In this document: positions 16,835-26,448 of the stretch, piece after piece
Layout: the number at the start of each line of letters is the position of its first letter
Position numbering within the stretch: position 1 is the stretch's first letter
Assembly (NCBI GenBank): GCA_035460165.1
Contig: DATHWW010000014.1
Span: 1 to 64,000, forward strand
Source of the DNA: MM2 sp035460165
Lineage (GTDB): Bacteria; Pseudomonadota; Gammaproteobacteria; Burkholderiales; Methylophilaceae
Direction of reading: 5' to 3'
Length of the DNA stretch: 64,000 bases
The notes under the pieces: model-generated
Told to the model about the DNA's origin: nothing
What the model saw: only the letters and a program-made list of their open reading frames with translations
Database searches by the model: none
Translations under genes and position numbers: made by a program

Positions 16835-17257
16835 TCAGGAACCGGATTTGACCTGCGTGGCGAAAGTAATGTGCGTGTAACCCGCCTGGCGCGAAGCCTC
16901 CATCACGTTCACCACGGACTGATGTGTGCTTGTCGCATCGGCATTGATGACGATGGTCGGTTCCTTGCCGGCGCCTGCCGCCTTGCGCAGCGCTCCGGCA
17001 ATCGCTTCTACGGAACGATCGGCCAGCTCGACCTCATTGACCGTATACCGTCCGGCCGCATCGACACCTACCGAAATCATCGCAGGCTTTTCTTCCGGTG
17101 TTGCGGCTTCGGCGGTGGGCAAATTGATCTGCAACTCATTGATACGCGAGAAGGTCGCGCTCACCACCAGGAAAATGATGATGACGAGCAGCACGTCGAT
17201 GAGTGGAACCAGATTCATCTCCAGTTCCTCGTGCTTTCTGCCGCGCTGGAAATTCAT
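16835..17257 (-). CDS. exbD: ExbD/TolR-type biopolymer transport protein
   Basis: The 140-residue protein has a short cytoplasmic N-terminus, one membrane helix (LIDVLLVIIIFLVVSATF, about 17-34, with the conserved Asp of the proton path) and a periplasmic domain. With the ExbB-type protein encoded one base upstream it forms a proton-driven motor energising outer-membrane transport. Its position beside msbA and lpxK rather than tonB or siderophore genes is common in betaproteobacteria, where its client is not well defined. Confidence 0.9.
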   Translation of the reverse strand: MNFQRGRKHEELEMNLVPLIDVLLVIIIFLVVSATFSRINELQINLPTAEAATPEEKPAMISVGVDAAGRYTVNEVELADRSVEAIAGALRKAAGAGKEPTIVINADATSTHQSVVNVMEASRQAGYTHITFATQVKSGS

Positions 17258-17258
17258 G

Positions 17259-17864
17259 TTACTTGCGCTCGCCCTGGATGATTTCGACCAGCTTGATCGC
17301 TTCCTGCTCCATCTCGACGATCAGGCTGTCCACCTTGGCGCGGAAATGACGATAAAAAATCATGCTGGGAACCGCGACGATGATGCCCATCGCGGTGTTG
17401 TACAGCGCCACGGAAATGCCGCGGGCGAATTGCGCGACGTCATGGCCGGTCGCGGTAAAGGCACCGAACAGCTCCACCATCCCAATCACGGTACCAAGCA
17501 GCCCGAGCAGCGGGCTCACGGCAGCAATGGTGCCCAGCGTGGTCAGGTAGCGCTCCAGCTTGTGCGTCACCGCGCGGCCGGATTCTTCAATGGATTCTTT
17601 CATGACTTCGCGCGAGGTGCCGATGTTGCAGATCGCGCTGGCGAAGATTTCGCCCAGGGGGGAATGCTGCTCAAGCCGATCGCAGGTTTCCTTGGTCACA
17701 CCGCCCTGCTTCAGCCACTGCCGTACTTCCGGCAACAACATCTTGGGGGCGATCATCTCGGAACGCAGTACCCAGAAGCGCTCGGCGATGATGGCCAAAG
17801 AAACGATCGAGGCGAAAATCAGCGGCCAAATCGGCCAGCCGGCCGCCTGAATAATACTCCACAC
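17259..17864 (-). CDS. exbB: ExbB/TolQ/MotA-type proton channel protein
   Basis: The 201-residue protein has three membrane helices and the MotA/TolQ/ExbB domain with the conserved AAVSPLLGLLGTVIGMVELF stretch (about 113-132). It forms the channel through which protons drive the ExbD partner encoded immediately downstream. It is separated from comEC by about 35 bases and is probably read through from the same upstream promoter. Confidence 0.9.
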   Translation of the reverse strand: MWSIIQAAGWPIWPLIFASIVSLAIIAERFWVLRSEMIAPKMLLPEVRQWLKQGGVTKETCDRLEQHSPLGEIFASAICNIGTSREVMKESIEESGRAVTHKLERYLTTLGTIAAVSPLLGLLGTVIGMVELFGAFTATGHDVAQFARGISVALYNTAMGIIVAVPSMIFYRHFRAKVDSLIVEMEQEAIKLVEIIQGERK

Positions 17865-17899
17865 GATGGCTTTCCTTGTTCTTGAAAATTCGCGCTACT

Positions 17900-20275
17900 T
17901 TATCCTGCGCCACTGTTTTCAGCAAGCCCGGCACCGTGCTCGTGCCAGTAGTGCGGCGCGGTCCGACGCCATGTTTCGGCCGTCACGCCGCCGGGAGCGA
18001 AGCCAAAAAGGATGGCGCCGTCACGGTCGCTGCGGTAAATCGTACTGCCAATTTCACGATAGCGTTCGAGCACCTCCTTCTTGGGGTGCCCAAAGCGATT
18101 GCGATAGCCTGCGGTCATGACCGCGACTTGGGGAGCGACCTGCCGCACGAATTCACGCGTGGAAGAAGTCTTGCTCCCGTGATGGGGCACCACCAGCACA
18201 TCGGCTTCGAGCGAGCTGCCAGCGCGCTCAAGCAATTCCACTTCCGCAACTCGCTCGATATCCCCTGCGATCAACAGGCTTCCGTGTGGGGTAACGACCT
18301 TGAGCACGCAGCTGCGATCGTTATCCTTGAGCTTTTCGATAGCATAACTTCGATACGTCGGATGCAGCATTTCGAATCGCACGCCATCCCATGTCCAGGA
18401 CTGGCCGGCAAAACAAGGGACATCGCGCCCGGCCATGCCTTGAAGCGGATGGCCCACCGGCAATGGCGACCCCATCCAGCCCACAGGCAAATCTTGCAGG
18501 ACAGAAGCCGCACCGCCGGTGTGATCGTTATCGTCATGCGATATCAGCATGCCATCCAGACGACCGACTCCCTGTCCACGCAGATAGGGGATGACTATAC
18601 GGTTACCGCTGTCGGCATCTTTGGAGTAGCGGGGGCCGGCATCGTATAAAAGGGTATGGTTCGCCGTCTGCAGCACCACGGACAAGCCTTGCCCGACATC
18701 CAGCACGGCTACATGCAATGTTTCCGGCTGCGGCGCTGGCGGCAACAACAGGAACATCGGAGCCAGCCCGGCCCCGCCCAGCCAGCGCATGGGAAAACCG
18801 CGCGGCAGCAGCATCCACGCAATACCGACGATGCTTACGACTATGGTCCATGCCGGCGGGGCATGCTGCTGCCAGACGGCCACGGGCAGTTCGGCCCCCA
18901 TTTGCAACAGGCGCATGCACCAGCCCATGACGGCATGCGCCGCCAGCAATATCGCGTCGATGGGAATAACAGCGCCCAGCAAGGTAAGCGGCGTCACCAC
19001 CAGGCTGATCAGCGGAATGGCGAATGCATTCGCCACTGGAGAAATAATGGAAACCTGCTGGAACAGCGCCAGCAGCATGGGCGTCAGCCCCAGGGCAATC
19101 ACCCACTGCGCCCGCACCGACTCCTTCAGCCAACCCGGTCGGGCGAGACGATGGATTCCGGCATAAGCCAGTAAGGTCACCGCGCCGAAAGACAGCCAGA
19201 AGCCCGGCGCCAGTACCGCCCACGGATCGAGCACCACCACGAGCAGCAGTGCCCAGCACAGCACCAGCGACATGGAAGCCGTACGGCCGGACCACAAGGC
19301 CGCCGCCAGTACGGCCAGCATGTAAAAGGTTCGCTGCGTCGGCACGGCGAATCCGGCCAGCAGGGCGTAAGCGCCCGCTACCATCAGTCCGGCCACGGCG
19401 GCGGCCTTGCGCGCCGGCAAACGTAGCGCCAGCCGCTCCACGCGCCGCCACAAGGCGAACACCAGTGCAAACCCCAGGCTTGCGACCATGGTCACGTGCA
19501 GCCCTGAAATCGACATCAAATGGATCACACCGGTCCGGCGGAAAGTTTCCCAATCGCTGTCGCTGATAGCGTCGTCATCGCCGATGGCCAACGCGCGCAG
19601 CACTCCGGAATACGGAGCATCGCCGAGCACCGACTGAAAACGTTCGCGCACGGCCTCGCGAACGCGCTCGACCATATAGGACGGCCGATATACCAAAGGG
19701 GTCAACCTGGCATTGTCGGTATTCTTGCGGATATAGCCGGTGGCGCGGATGTTGCGTTCCAGCGCCCATACCTCAAAATCGAAACCGTGGGGATTGTAGG
19801 TGCCGTGTGGGCGTTTCAACCTGACGGTGAGCCGCCAACGTTCGCCCGGGCGGAACTCGCTTTTGGCATTTGCAGCCGCGGTTTCGCGATAGCCGGCGGA
19901 ATAACGGGCGATGGAGATCCGCTGCGGCACCATCGCATTGTCCGTTTCGACGCGTTCGACATCGAACAGAAAGCGTTCACCGCGCTCCTGCAACTGCGGC
20001 AAGGAAGCAACCACGCCTACCAGCTGAATATCCTTGCTTTCCCACTCTACCGGCAAGGCATCGGCCAACCGCAGATGCGCCATGCCGCTCGACCACAAAA
20101 AACCGGCAAGCAGGGAAACTGAAACGATGGAAGCAGGGAAAAGCGGCGAATGCTGACGCAACAAAAAAGGCAGCCCGATCAGGACAAGCGCCCCGAACCA
20201 GGCCAGCGACGGCAGCGTCGCCTGTTGTTGCAGCAGCCACACCCCGAACACGAACGCGAGTATGGCGCTGCGCAT
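17900..20275 (-). CDS. comEC: ComEC/Rec2 DNA uptake channel protein
   Basis: ComEC carries single-stranded DNA through the inner membrane during natural transformation. The full-length 791-residue protein has an N-terminal soluble domain, a competence domain with many membrane helices (about 220-480) and a C-terminal metallo-beta-lactamase-like domain with VLDVGQGLSVVLQ and the metal motif SHDDNDHTGG. An intact copy, with the pilT, pilU and pilin genes in this window, suggests that the organism may be naturally competent. The gene follows lolD by 16 bases. Confidence 0.93.
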   Translation of the reverse strand: MRSAILAFVFGVWLLQQQATLPSLAWFGALVLIGLPFLLRQHSPLFPASIVSVSLLAGFLWSSGMAHLRLADALPVEWESKDIQLVGVVASLPQLQERGERFLFDVERVETDNAMVPQRISIARYSAGYRETAAANAKSEFRPGERWRLTVRLKRPHGTYNPHGFDFEVWALERNIRATGYIRKNTDNARLTPLVYRPSYMVERVREAVRERFQSVLGDAPYSGVLRALAIGDDDAISDSDWETFRRTGVIHLMSISGLHVTMVASLGFALVFALWRRVERLALRLPARKAAAVAGLMVAGAYALLAGFAVPTQRTFYMLAVLAAALWSGRTASMSLVLCWALLLVVVLDPWAVLAPGFWLSFGAVTLLAYAGIHRLARPGWLKESVRAQWVIALGLTPMLLALFQQVSIISPVANAFAIPLISLVVTPLTLLGAVIPIDAILLAAHAVMGWCMRLLQMGAELPVAVWQQHAPPAWTIVVSIVGIAWMLLPRGFPMRWLGGAGLAPMFLLLPPAPQPETLHVAVLDVGQGLSVVLQTANHTLLYDAGPRYSKDADSGNRIVIPYLRGQGVGRLDGMLISHDDNDHTGGAASVLQDLPVGWMGSPLPVGHPLQGMAGRDVPCFAGQSWTWDGVRFEMLHPTYRSYAIEKLKDNDRSCVLKVVTPHGSLLIAGDIERVAEVELLERAGSSLEADVLVVPHHGSKTSSTREFVRQVAPQVAVMTAGYRNRFGHPKKEVLERYREIGSTIYRSDRDGAILFGFAPGGVTAETWRRTAPHYWHEHGAGLAENSGAG

Positions 20276-20291
20276 TTATTACTGACCGTTA

Positions 20292-20961
<670 letters not shown>

Positions 20962-20969
<8 letters not shown>

Positions 20970-22215
20970 AGCGCAGCGCCTCCGCCGGATTGGTTTTTGC
21001 CGCACGCCAGCTGGGGTAGAGCGTCGCCAGCAGGCTCAGCACCAGCGACATCGAAGTAATCATCGTGACGTCGCTCCATTGCAGTTCAGAAGGCAGGTCG
21101 CTGATGTAATACACGTCCTTGGCGAGAAACTGGATGCCTAATATATGTTCGATGAACGGCACCACGGTTTCGATATTCAGCGCCAATAGCACGCCGCCTG
21201 CTACACCCATCAAGGTACCGATCACGCCGATCAGCGCCCCTTGCACGATAAAGATACGCATGATGCTGCGCGGATTCGCCCCCAGCGTGCGCAGGATCGC
21301 GATATCGGCACGCTTGTCCGTCACCGCCATCACCAGCGTCGACACGATATTGAACGCCGCCACCGCGACGATCAGCGCCAGAATCACGAACATCACGCGC
21401 TTTTCCATCTGCACCGCACGGAAGAAGTTCGCGTGTTGCTCCGTCCAGTCGCTGATGTAATACGCACCTTGCGGGCCGAGTTTCAGCCCAAGCTCGCGCG
21501 ACACTTGCGGCGCACGGTACAGATCGTCGAGCTTCAAGCGCAAGCCGGAAACCTTGTCACCCATACGATACAGCGTCGCGGCATCCTGTAAATGTATCAG
21601 TGCCAGCGCCGAATCGTATTCGTACATACCCACCTGGAAGATGCCCACCACGCGGAACTGCTTCAGGCGCGGCACCATACCGGTCGGCGTAAACTGCCCC
21701 TGCGGCGCCATCACGACCACTTTGTCGCCGATACCGACGCCCAGCGCCAACGCCAGATCGGCACCGAGCACTATGCCGAAACCGCCGGGCTTCAAGGCAT
21801 CGAAACGGCCCGCACGAATATGCTGGCCGATCTCGGCGACCTTGTCCTCCTGCTCCGGCAACACGCCGCGCACGATGGTGCCCTGCACCGCCTGCCCGAA
21901 TGACAGCATGCCTTGCGCCATGATGTAAGGCGCGCTGGCTTGCACCTCCGGCTGGCCGCGCACGAATTCCGCCACGCCTTGCCAATCGCTCAGCGCATTG
22001 TTCGCTCCGCTGATCTGCAAATGCGACGCCACGCCCAGTATCCGGGAACGCAACTCGTGCTGGAAACCGTTCATCACCGACAACACCACGATCAGCGCCG
22101 CAACGCCGAGCGCGATGCCCACCATGCTGGTCATCGAGATGAACGAAATGAAATGATTGCGGCGCTTGGCGCGGGTATAGCGCAGGCCGATGAAGAGTTC
22201 GAAAGGCAAAGACAT
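20962..22215 (-). CDS. lolC: Lipoprotein-releasing system transmembrane protein (LolC/LolE family)
   Basis: The 417-residue permease has one N-terminal membrane helix, a large periplasmic domain and three C-terminal helices of the MacB/FtsX type, beginning with FELFIGLRYTRAKRRNHFISFIS. It works with LolD, encoded directly downstream. There is no separate lolE here, so it may act as a single-permease (LolF-like) homodimer unless a second permease lies elsewhere. It heads the minus-strand envelope operon and diverges from ribE. Confidence 0.92.
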
Positions 22216-22265
22216 GGGGAGGAATTCTAGCAGGGTTGGCAGTTCAATCTGCTAAAATTGCGCCC

Positions 22266-22871
22266 ATGTTTACTGGAATCATACAGGCCGTCGGCCAAAT
22301 CGAAGACATCACACCCATGAGCGAGGATGCGCGTCTGGACATCGCCGCGGGCGATCTCGACATGGGTGATGTCGCTTTGGGCGACAGCATCGCGGTCAAC
22401 GGAGTCTGCCTGACGGTGGTGAGTTTCGACAACAGCTCTTTTCAGGTGCACGTTTCCAAGGAAACCCTATCGTGCACGGTTGGGCTGGACACGAAAAAAC
22501 CGGTCAACCTGGAAAAGGCGATGCGCCTGGCCGACCGGCTCGGCGGCCATTTGGTGAGCGGGCATGTGGATGGCGTGGGGCAGGTGGTCAAGTTCGACCA
22601 CCTTGGTGACTGCATGTTGCTCGCGATACGTGCTCCGCATGCAATCTCGCGCTATATCGCGGCCAAGGGCTCGATTGCCGTCGATGGCGTGAGCCTGACG
22701 GTGAACAGCATCGAGGTCGACACCTTCAGCATCAACCTGATTCCGCATACTCTCGAAGTCACAACGCTCAAACAGCTGGGCGTCGGTAGCCGCGTGAATC
22801 TGGAAATCGATCTCATCGCCCGTTATGTCGAGCGCATGGCGCAATGGAACAACGAACCCGAACTCGCATGA
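22266..22871 (+). CDS. ribE: Riboflavin synthase alpha chain
   Basis: The enzyme dismutates two molecules of 6,7-dimethyl-8-ribityllumazine to riboflavin. The 201-residue protein has the canonical start MFTGIIQAVG and two tandem lumazine-binding barrels, seen as the repeated VNGVCLTV / VDGVSLTV and GHLVSGHVDG / SRYIAAKGSI patterns. The ATG at 22266 was preferred to an in-frame start 30 bases upstream. Its stop overlaps the next start by ATGA. Confidence 0.95.
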   Translation: MFTGIIQAVGQIEDITPMSEDARLDIAAGDLDMGDVALGDSIAVNGVCLTVVSFDNSSFQVHVSKETLSCTVGLDTKKPVNLEKAMRLADRLGGHLVSGHVDGVGQVVKFDHLGDCMLLAIRAPHAISRYIAAKGSIAVDGVSLTVNSIEVDTFSINLIPHTLEVTTLKQLGVGSRVNLEIDLIARYVERMAQWNNEPELA

Positions 22872-23953
22872 TCAGCCCCATTCAAGAAATCATCGAAGAA
22901 ATTCGCAACGGCCGCATGGTCGTCCTGGTAGATGAAGAAGACCGCGAAAACGAAGGCGACCTGGTGCTGGCGGCGCAATTCGTGACGCCGGAGCACATCA
23001 ACTTCATGGCGAAGCACGGGCGCGGACTGATTTGCCTGACGCTGACCGAAGAGCGCTGCCATCAGCTCAACCTGCCGCTGATGGTGCGTGAAAACGCTTC
23101 CGGACTGGGCACCAATTTCACGATTTCCATCGAAGCCGCGACCGGGGTGACGACCGGCATCTCCGCCGCCGACCGCGCGCGCACCATCCAGGCGGCGGTG
23201 GCAAAGAATGCCCAGCCGGAAGATATCGTCAGCCCGGGACACATCTTCCCGCTGATGGCGCAAAATGGCGGCGTCCTCGCGCGCGCAGGACATACCGAAG
23301 CCGGCTGCGACTTGGCTGCGCTGGCCGGGCTGACGCCGACCGGAGTCATCTGCGAAATCCTCAAGGATGACGGCAGCATGGCGCGTCTGCCGGATCTGAT
23401 CGAATTCGCCCAGGAACACAATCTCAAGATCGGCACTATCGCCGACTTGATCCACTATCGCAGCCAGAACGAACGCCTGATTGAACGTGCGGCGGAGCGG
23501 ATGGTGCAGACAGCCTATGGCGCGATGCGCCTGATCGCCTACTCCGACAAAACCGCAAACGAAACGCATCTGGCGCTAGTCAAAGGAGAACCGGATGCAG
23601 AAAAAGAAGTGTTGGTGCGGGTGCATGAGCCGCTTTCGATCTTCGATCTGCTCGACAACAGCAGCCGCAGCCACTCCTGGAATCTGCTCGATGCAATGCA
23701 GGCGATCCAGCAGGCGGAGTGCGGCGTAATGATCCTGCTGCGGCGCAACGAAAATGCCCAGCAACTGGTGGAGCGCATCCAACAGGCGGATGAACCGGTT
23801 CGGTCCCGTCAGGACTTGCGCGATTACGGCATCGGATCGCAGATTTTGCTGGATCTCGGCGTCAGAAAAATGAGACTGATGGCCATGCCGCGCAAAATGC
23901 CGAGCATGGCAGGCTTCGAACTCGAAGTCGTAGGCTATCTGGAACCCAAGTAA
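22868..23953 (+). CDS. ribB: 3,4-dihydroxy-2-butanone-4-phosphate synthase with a degenerate GTP cyclohydrolase II-like domain (RibBX type)
   Basis: The N-terminal ~200 residues form an intact RibB domain (VDEEDRENEGDL, TRAGHTEAGCDLA-type motifs) that makes the four-carbon precursor of riboflavin from ribulose 5-phosphate. The C-terminal ~160 residues match RibA in outline (VLVRVHEPLS, DLRDYGIGSQIL, MAMPRKM). The zinc-binding RCDCG segment is SRSHSW and the RQEGRG catalytic segment is RRNENAQ, so cyclohydrolase activity is not expected. Such RibBX variants are known in Proteobacteria. A separate ribA should exist. ribH and nusB, often next, are absent. Confidence 0.9.
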   Translation: MISPIQEIIEEIRNGRMVVLVDEEDRENEGDLVLAAQFVTPEHINFMAKHGRGLICLTLTEERCHQLNLPLMVRENASGLGTNFTISIEAATGVTTGISAADRARTIQAAVAKNAQPEDIVSPGHIFPLMAQNGGVLARAGHTEAGCDLAALAGLTPTGVICEILKDDGSMARLPDLIEFAQEHNLKIGTIADLIHYRSQNERLIERAAERMVQTAYGAMRLIAYSDKTANETHLALVKGEPDAEKEVLVRVHEPLSIFDLLDNSSRSHSWNLLDAMQAIQQAECGVMILLRRNENAQQLVERIQQADEPVRSRQDLRDYGIGSQILLDLGVRKMRLMAMPRKMPSMAGFELEVVGYLEPK

Positions 23954-23977
23954 ACATGTTTGTGCGATAATCGGATC

Positions 23978-24538
23978 GTGGAAAACGTCAACCTTACCGG
24001 ACACTTCCTCATCGCCATGCCCGCCATGGCCGATCCTTATTTTGCCAAATCGGTCACGTATGTCTGCGAACATAACGATCAGGGCGCGATGGGCATCGTC
24101 ATCAACCGCCCCATCGACATGAATCTCAACGATCTGTTCCAGCAGATCAACCTCGAAGTACAAAACGTACAACTAGGCCAGGAAACCGTTTATTTCGGCG
24201 GACCGGTACACATCGACCGCGGCTTCGTGCTGCACCAGCCGATCGGGCACTGGCAATCGTCGCTGGTGGTCAACGGCGATACTGCACTCACTACCTCCAA
24301 GGACATCCTAGAAGCCAGCGCCAACGGCGCTGGCCCGGAAAAAATGCTGGTCACGCTAGGTTACGCCGGCTGGGCAGCAGGCCAACTGGAACAGGAAATT
24401 GCCCAGAATGCCTGGCTGACCGTGCCCGCAGAAAACACCGTGATTTTCGACTTGCCCAGCGATCAGCGCTTGAATGCTGCAATGAACCTGCTCGGCCTCG
24501 ACTTTGCCCGTCTTTCCGACGACGCAGGGCACGCCTGA
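23978..24538 (+). CDS. YqgE/AlgH family protein
   Basis: The protein of about 186 residues contains NLTGHFLIAMPAMADPYFAKSVTYVCEH and GAMGIVINRP, the signature of UPF0301 (YqgE/AlgH). The molecular role is unknown; family members are linked to gene regulation only indirectly. I chose the GTG at 23978 because it gives the usual ENVNLTGHFL start; a TTG at 23960 adds six residues. The stop overlaps the ruvX start, the conserved yqgE-yqgF order. Confidence 0.88.
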   Translation: MENVNLTGHFLIAMPAMADPYFAKSVTYVCEHNDQGAMGIVINRPIDMNLNDLFQQINLEVQNVQLGQETVYFGGPVHIDRGFVLHQPIGHWQSSLVVNGDTALTTSKDILEASANGAGPEKMLVTLGYAGWAAGQLEQEIAQNAWLTVPAENTVIFDLPSDQRLNAAMNLLGLDFARLSDDAGHA

Positions 24539-25005
24539 TGCACGTGGCCGCCCAAGCCGAACACCCTACCCCCCCCACCCAGGCAATCGGCACCATCCTC
24601 GCTTTCGATTTCGGCGAAAAACGCATAGGCGTGGCCGTGGGCGACACCCTGATGCGTCTTGCACACCCATTGCAGACCATTGCCGCCGAAAGCAACGATG
24701 TACGCTTCGCCGCCATCGGCCGCCTGATCGCGGAGTGGCAGCCTGCGCAACTGGTCGTCGGCCTGCCGACGCACCTGGACGGAACCGAACACGAATTGAC
24801 GCTGCTCTGCAAAAAATTCGCACGCCGGCTGGAAGGCCGCTTCCGCCTGCCTGTAGCGCTGGTCGACGAACGCTTGAGCTCGGCGGAGGCCAGTCAGACG
24901 CTGAAAGAAGCCGGCATCGGCGGCCGCAAGCAGAAGCCCATGCTGGATCAAGTCGCGGCCCAACTCATTCTGCAACAATATCTGGATAACTATGCAACTG
25001 CCTGA
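24538..25005 (+). CDS. ruvX: RuvX/YqgF, Holliday junction resolvase-like pre-16S rRNA nuclease
   Basis: The 155-residue RNase H-fold protein has the catalytic LAFDFGEKRIGVAVGD (about 21-36), then VVGLPTHLDGTEHE and VDERLSSAEA with the other acidic residues. The family processes the 5' end of 16S rRNA and resembles Holliday-junction resolvases. About 20 extra N-terminal residues precede the conserved core, and a start further in is possible. It overlaps pyrR by 14 bases. Confidence 0.93.
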   Translation: MHVAAQAEHPTPPTQAIGTILAFDFGEKRIGVAVGDTLMRLAHPLQTIAAESNDVRFAAIGRLIAEWQPAQLVVGLPTHLDGTEHELTLLCKKFARRLEGRFRLPVALVDERLSSAEASQTLKEAGIGGRKQKPMLDQVAAQLILQQYLDNYATA

Positions 25006-25489
25006 CGCCGAACGCCTGCTGGCTACGCTGGCGGAAAAAATTCGGCCGCTTCTCGGCGGCCATGTCGCGCTGGTTGGCATCCACAGCGGCGGCGCCTGGA
25101 TTGCCGAGCGCCTGCAAGCGATGCTGGGCGGCGAGGTGCCGCATGGCACACTCGACATCTCCTTCTACCGCGACGACTTCGAGCAGCGCGGCTTGCATCC
25201 GCAGATCAAGCCCTCCCATATTCCCTTCGACGTCGAAGGCTGCCACATCATTCTGATCGATGACGTGCTATATACCGGCCGCACCATACGCGGCGCGATG
25301 AACGAGCTGTTCGACTACGGCCGTCCAGCCAAAATCACGCTGGCGGTACTGGTAGACCGCGGCGGTCGCGAAATGCCAGTCGAGGCGCAAATCGTCGGTA
25401 CCCACTTTGAACTGGCGCCGCAGCAAAGCCTGGAACTGCTGCGCGACGACTCCGGAAAATTTTCTCTCAAGCTGCACGAGAACCTCTGA
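24992..25489 (+). CDS. pyrR: PyrR uracil phosphoribosyltransferase / pyrimidine operon regulator
   Basis: The 165-residue type I phosphoribosyltransferase contains the PRPP-binding motif LIDDVLYTGRTIRGAM (about 87-102). PyrR proteins have uracil phosphoribosyltransferase activity, and in some bacteria bind pyr mRNA to cause attenuation. There is no room for an attenuator between this gene and pyrB, so RNA-based control would have to act further upstream, or the protein serves mainly as an enzyme. Confidence 0.92.
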   Translation: MQLPDAERLLATLAEKIRPLLGGHVALVGIHSGGAWIAERLQAMLGGEVPHGTLDISFYRDDFEQRGLHPQIKPSHIPFDVEGCHIILIDDVLYTGRTIRGAMNELFDYGRPAKITLAVLVDRGGREMPVEAQIVGTHFELAPQQSLELLRDDSGKFSLKLHENL

Positions 25490-25491
25490 CC

Positions 25492-26448
25492 ATGCCCCAA
25501 AACCCGCAACTCAATAAAAACGGCGAGCTGCAGCACCTGTTGTCCATCGAAGGTTTGTCCAAGGACATCCTGCGGCACATCCTGGATACCGCCGAATCCT
25601 TTACCGGCGTTTCCGAGCGCGAGGTCAAGAAAGTCCCGCTGCTACGCGGCAAGACGGTGTGCAACATTTTCTTCGAGAACAGCACGCGCACCCGCACGAC
25701 GTTCGAAATCGCCGCCAAGCGGCTCTCCGCTGACGTAGTCAGCCTCAACGTCAACAGTTCGTCGCAATCCAAGGGGGAAACGATCCTCGATACGGTGGAC
25801 AACCTGACCGCGATGCATGCCGACATGTTCGTGGTGCGGCATTCGCAATCCGGCGCAGCCCACTTCATCGCGCGCCACGTAGCCCCGCATATCCATGTAA
25901 TCAATGCCGGCGACGGCCGCCACGCGCATCCCACGCAGGGCTTGCTGGACGTGTTCACCATCCGTCGCTACAAACCGGACATGCACAACCTGCGCATCGC
26001 AATAGTCGGCGACTTGCTGCATTCGCGCGTGGCGCGCTCGGAAATTCATGCGCTAACGACGCTGGGGGTGCCGGAAGTGCGCGTGATCGCGCCCAAGACG
26101 CTGCTGCCGGAATGCGTGGATCGCATGGGCGTGCAGGTCTACCACGACATGCGGGAGGGACTGAAGGACGTGGACGTGGTGATGATGCTGCGCCTGCAGA
26201 ACGAGCGCATGAGCGGCGCGCTGCTCTCCTCGGCGCAGGAATATTTCAAGTGCTACGGCCTGACACAGGAAAAATTGGCACTGGCAAAATCCGACGCCAT
26301 CGTGATGCACCCGGGGCCGATGAACCGCGGCGTTGAAATCGATTCCGCAGTCGCCGATGGCGCGCAATCCGTGATCCTACCTCAAGTTACCTACGGCATC
26401 GCAGTTCGCATGGCCGTGATGAGCATTCTTGCCGGAAACACCGAATGA
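25492..26448 (+). CDS. pyrB: Aspartate carbamoyltransferase catalytic chain
   Basis: PyrB joins carbamoyl phosphate and aspartate in pyrimidine synthesis. The 318-residue protein carries the carbamoyl-phosphate motif FENSTRTRTTFE (61-72) and HPTQGLLD in the aspartate domain. No pyrI regulatory chain follows; the next gene is an inactive dihydroorotase homologue overlapping by 4 bases. This is the arrangement of the ATCase holoenzyme class in which PyrB and PyrC' assemble together. Confidence 0.96.
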   Translation: MPQNPQLNKNGELQHLLSIEGLSKDILRHILDTAESFTGVSEREVKKVPLLRGKTVCNIFFENSTRTRTTFEIAAKRLSADVVSLNVNSSSQSKGETILDTVDNLTAMHADMFVVRHSQSGAAHFIARHVAPHIHVINAGDGRHAHPTQGLLDVFTIRRYKPDMHNLRIAIVGDLLHSRVARSEIHALTTLGVPEVRVIAPKTLLPECVDRMGVQVYHDMREGLKDVDVVMMLRLQNERMSGALLSSAQEYFKCYGLTQEKLALAKSDAIVMHPGPMNRGVEIDSAVADGAQSVILPQVTYGIAVRMAVMSILAGNTE

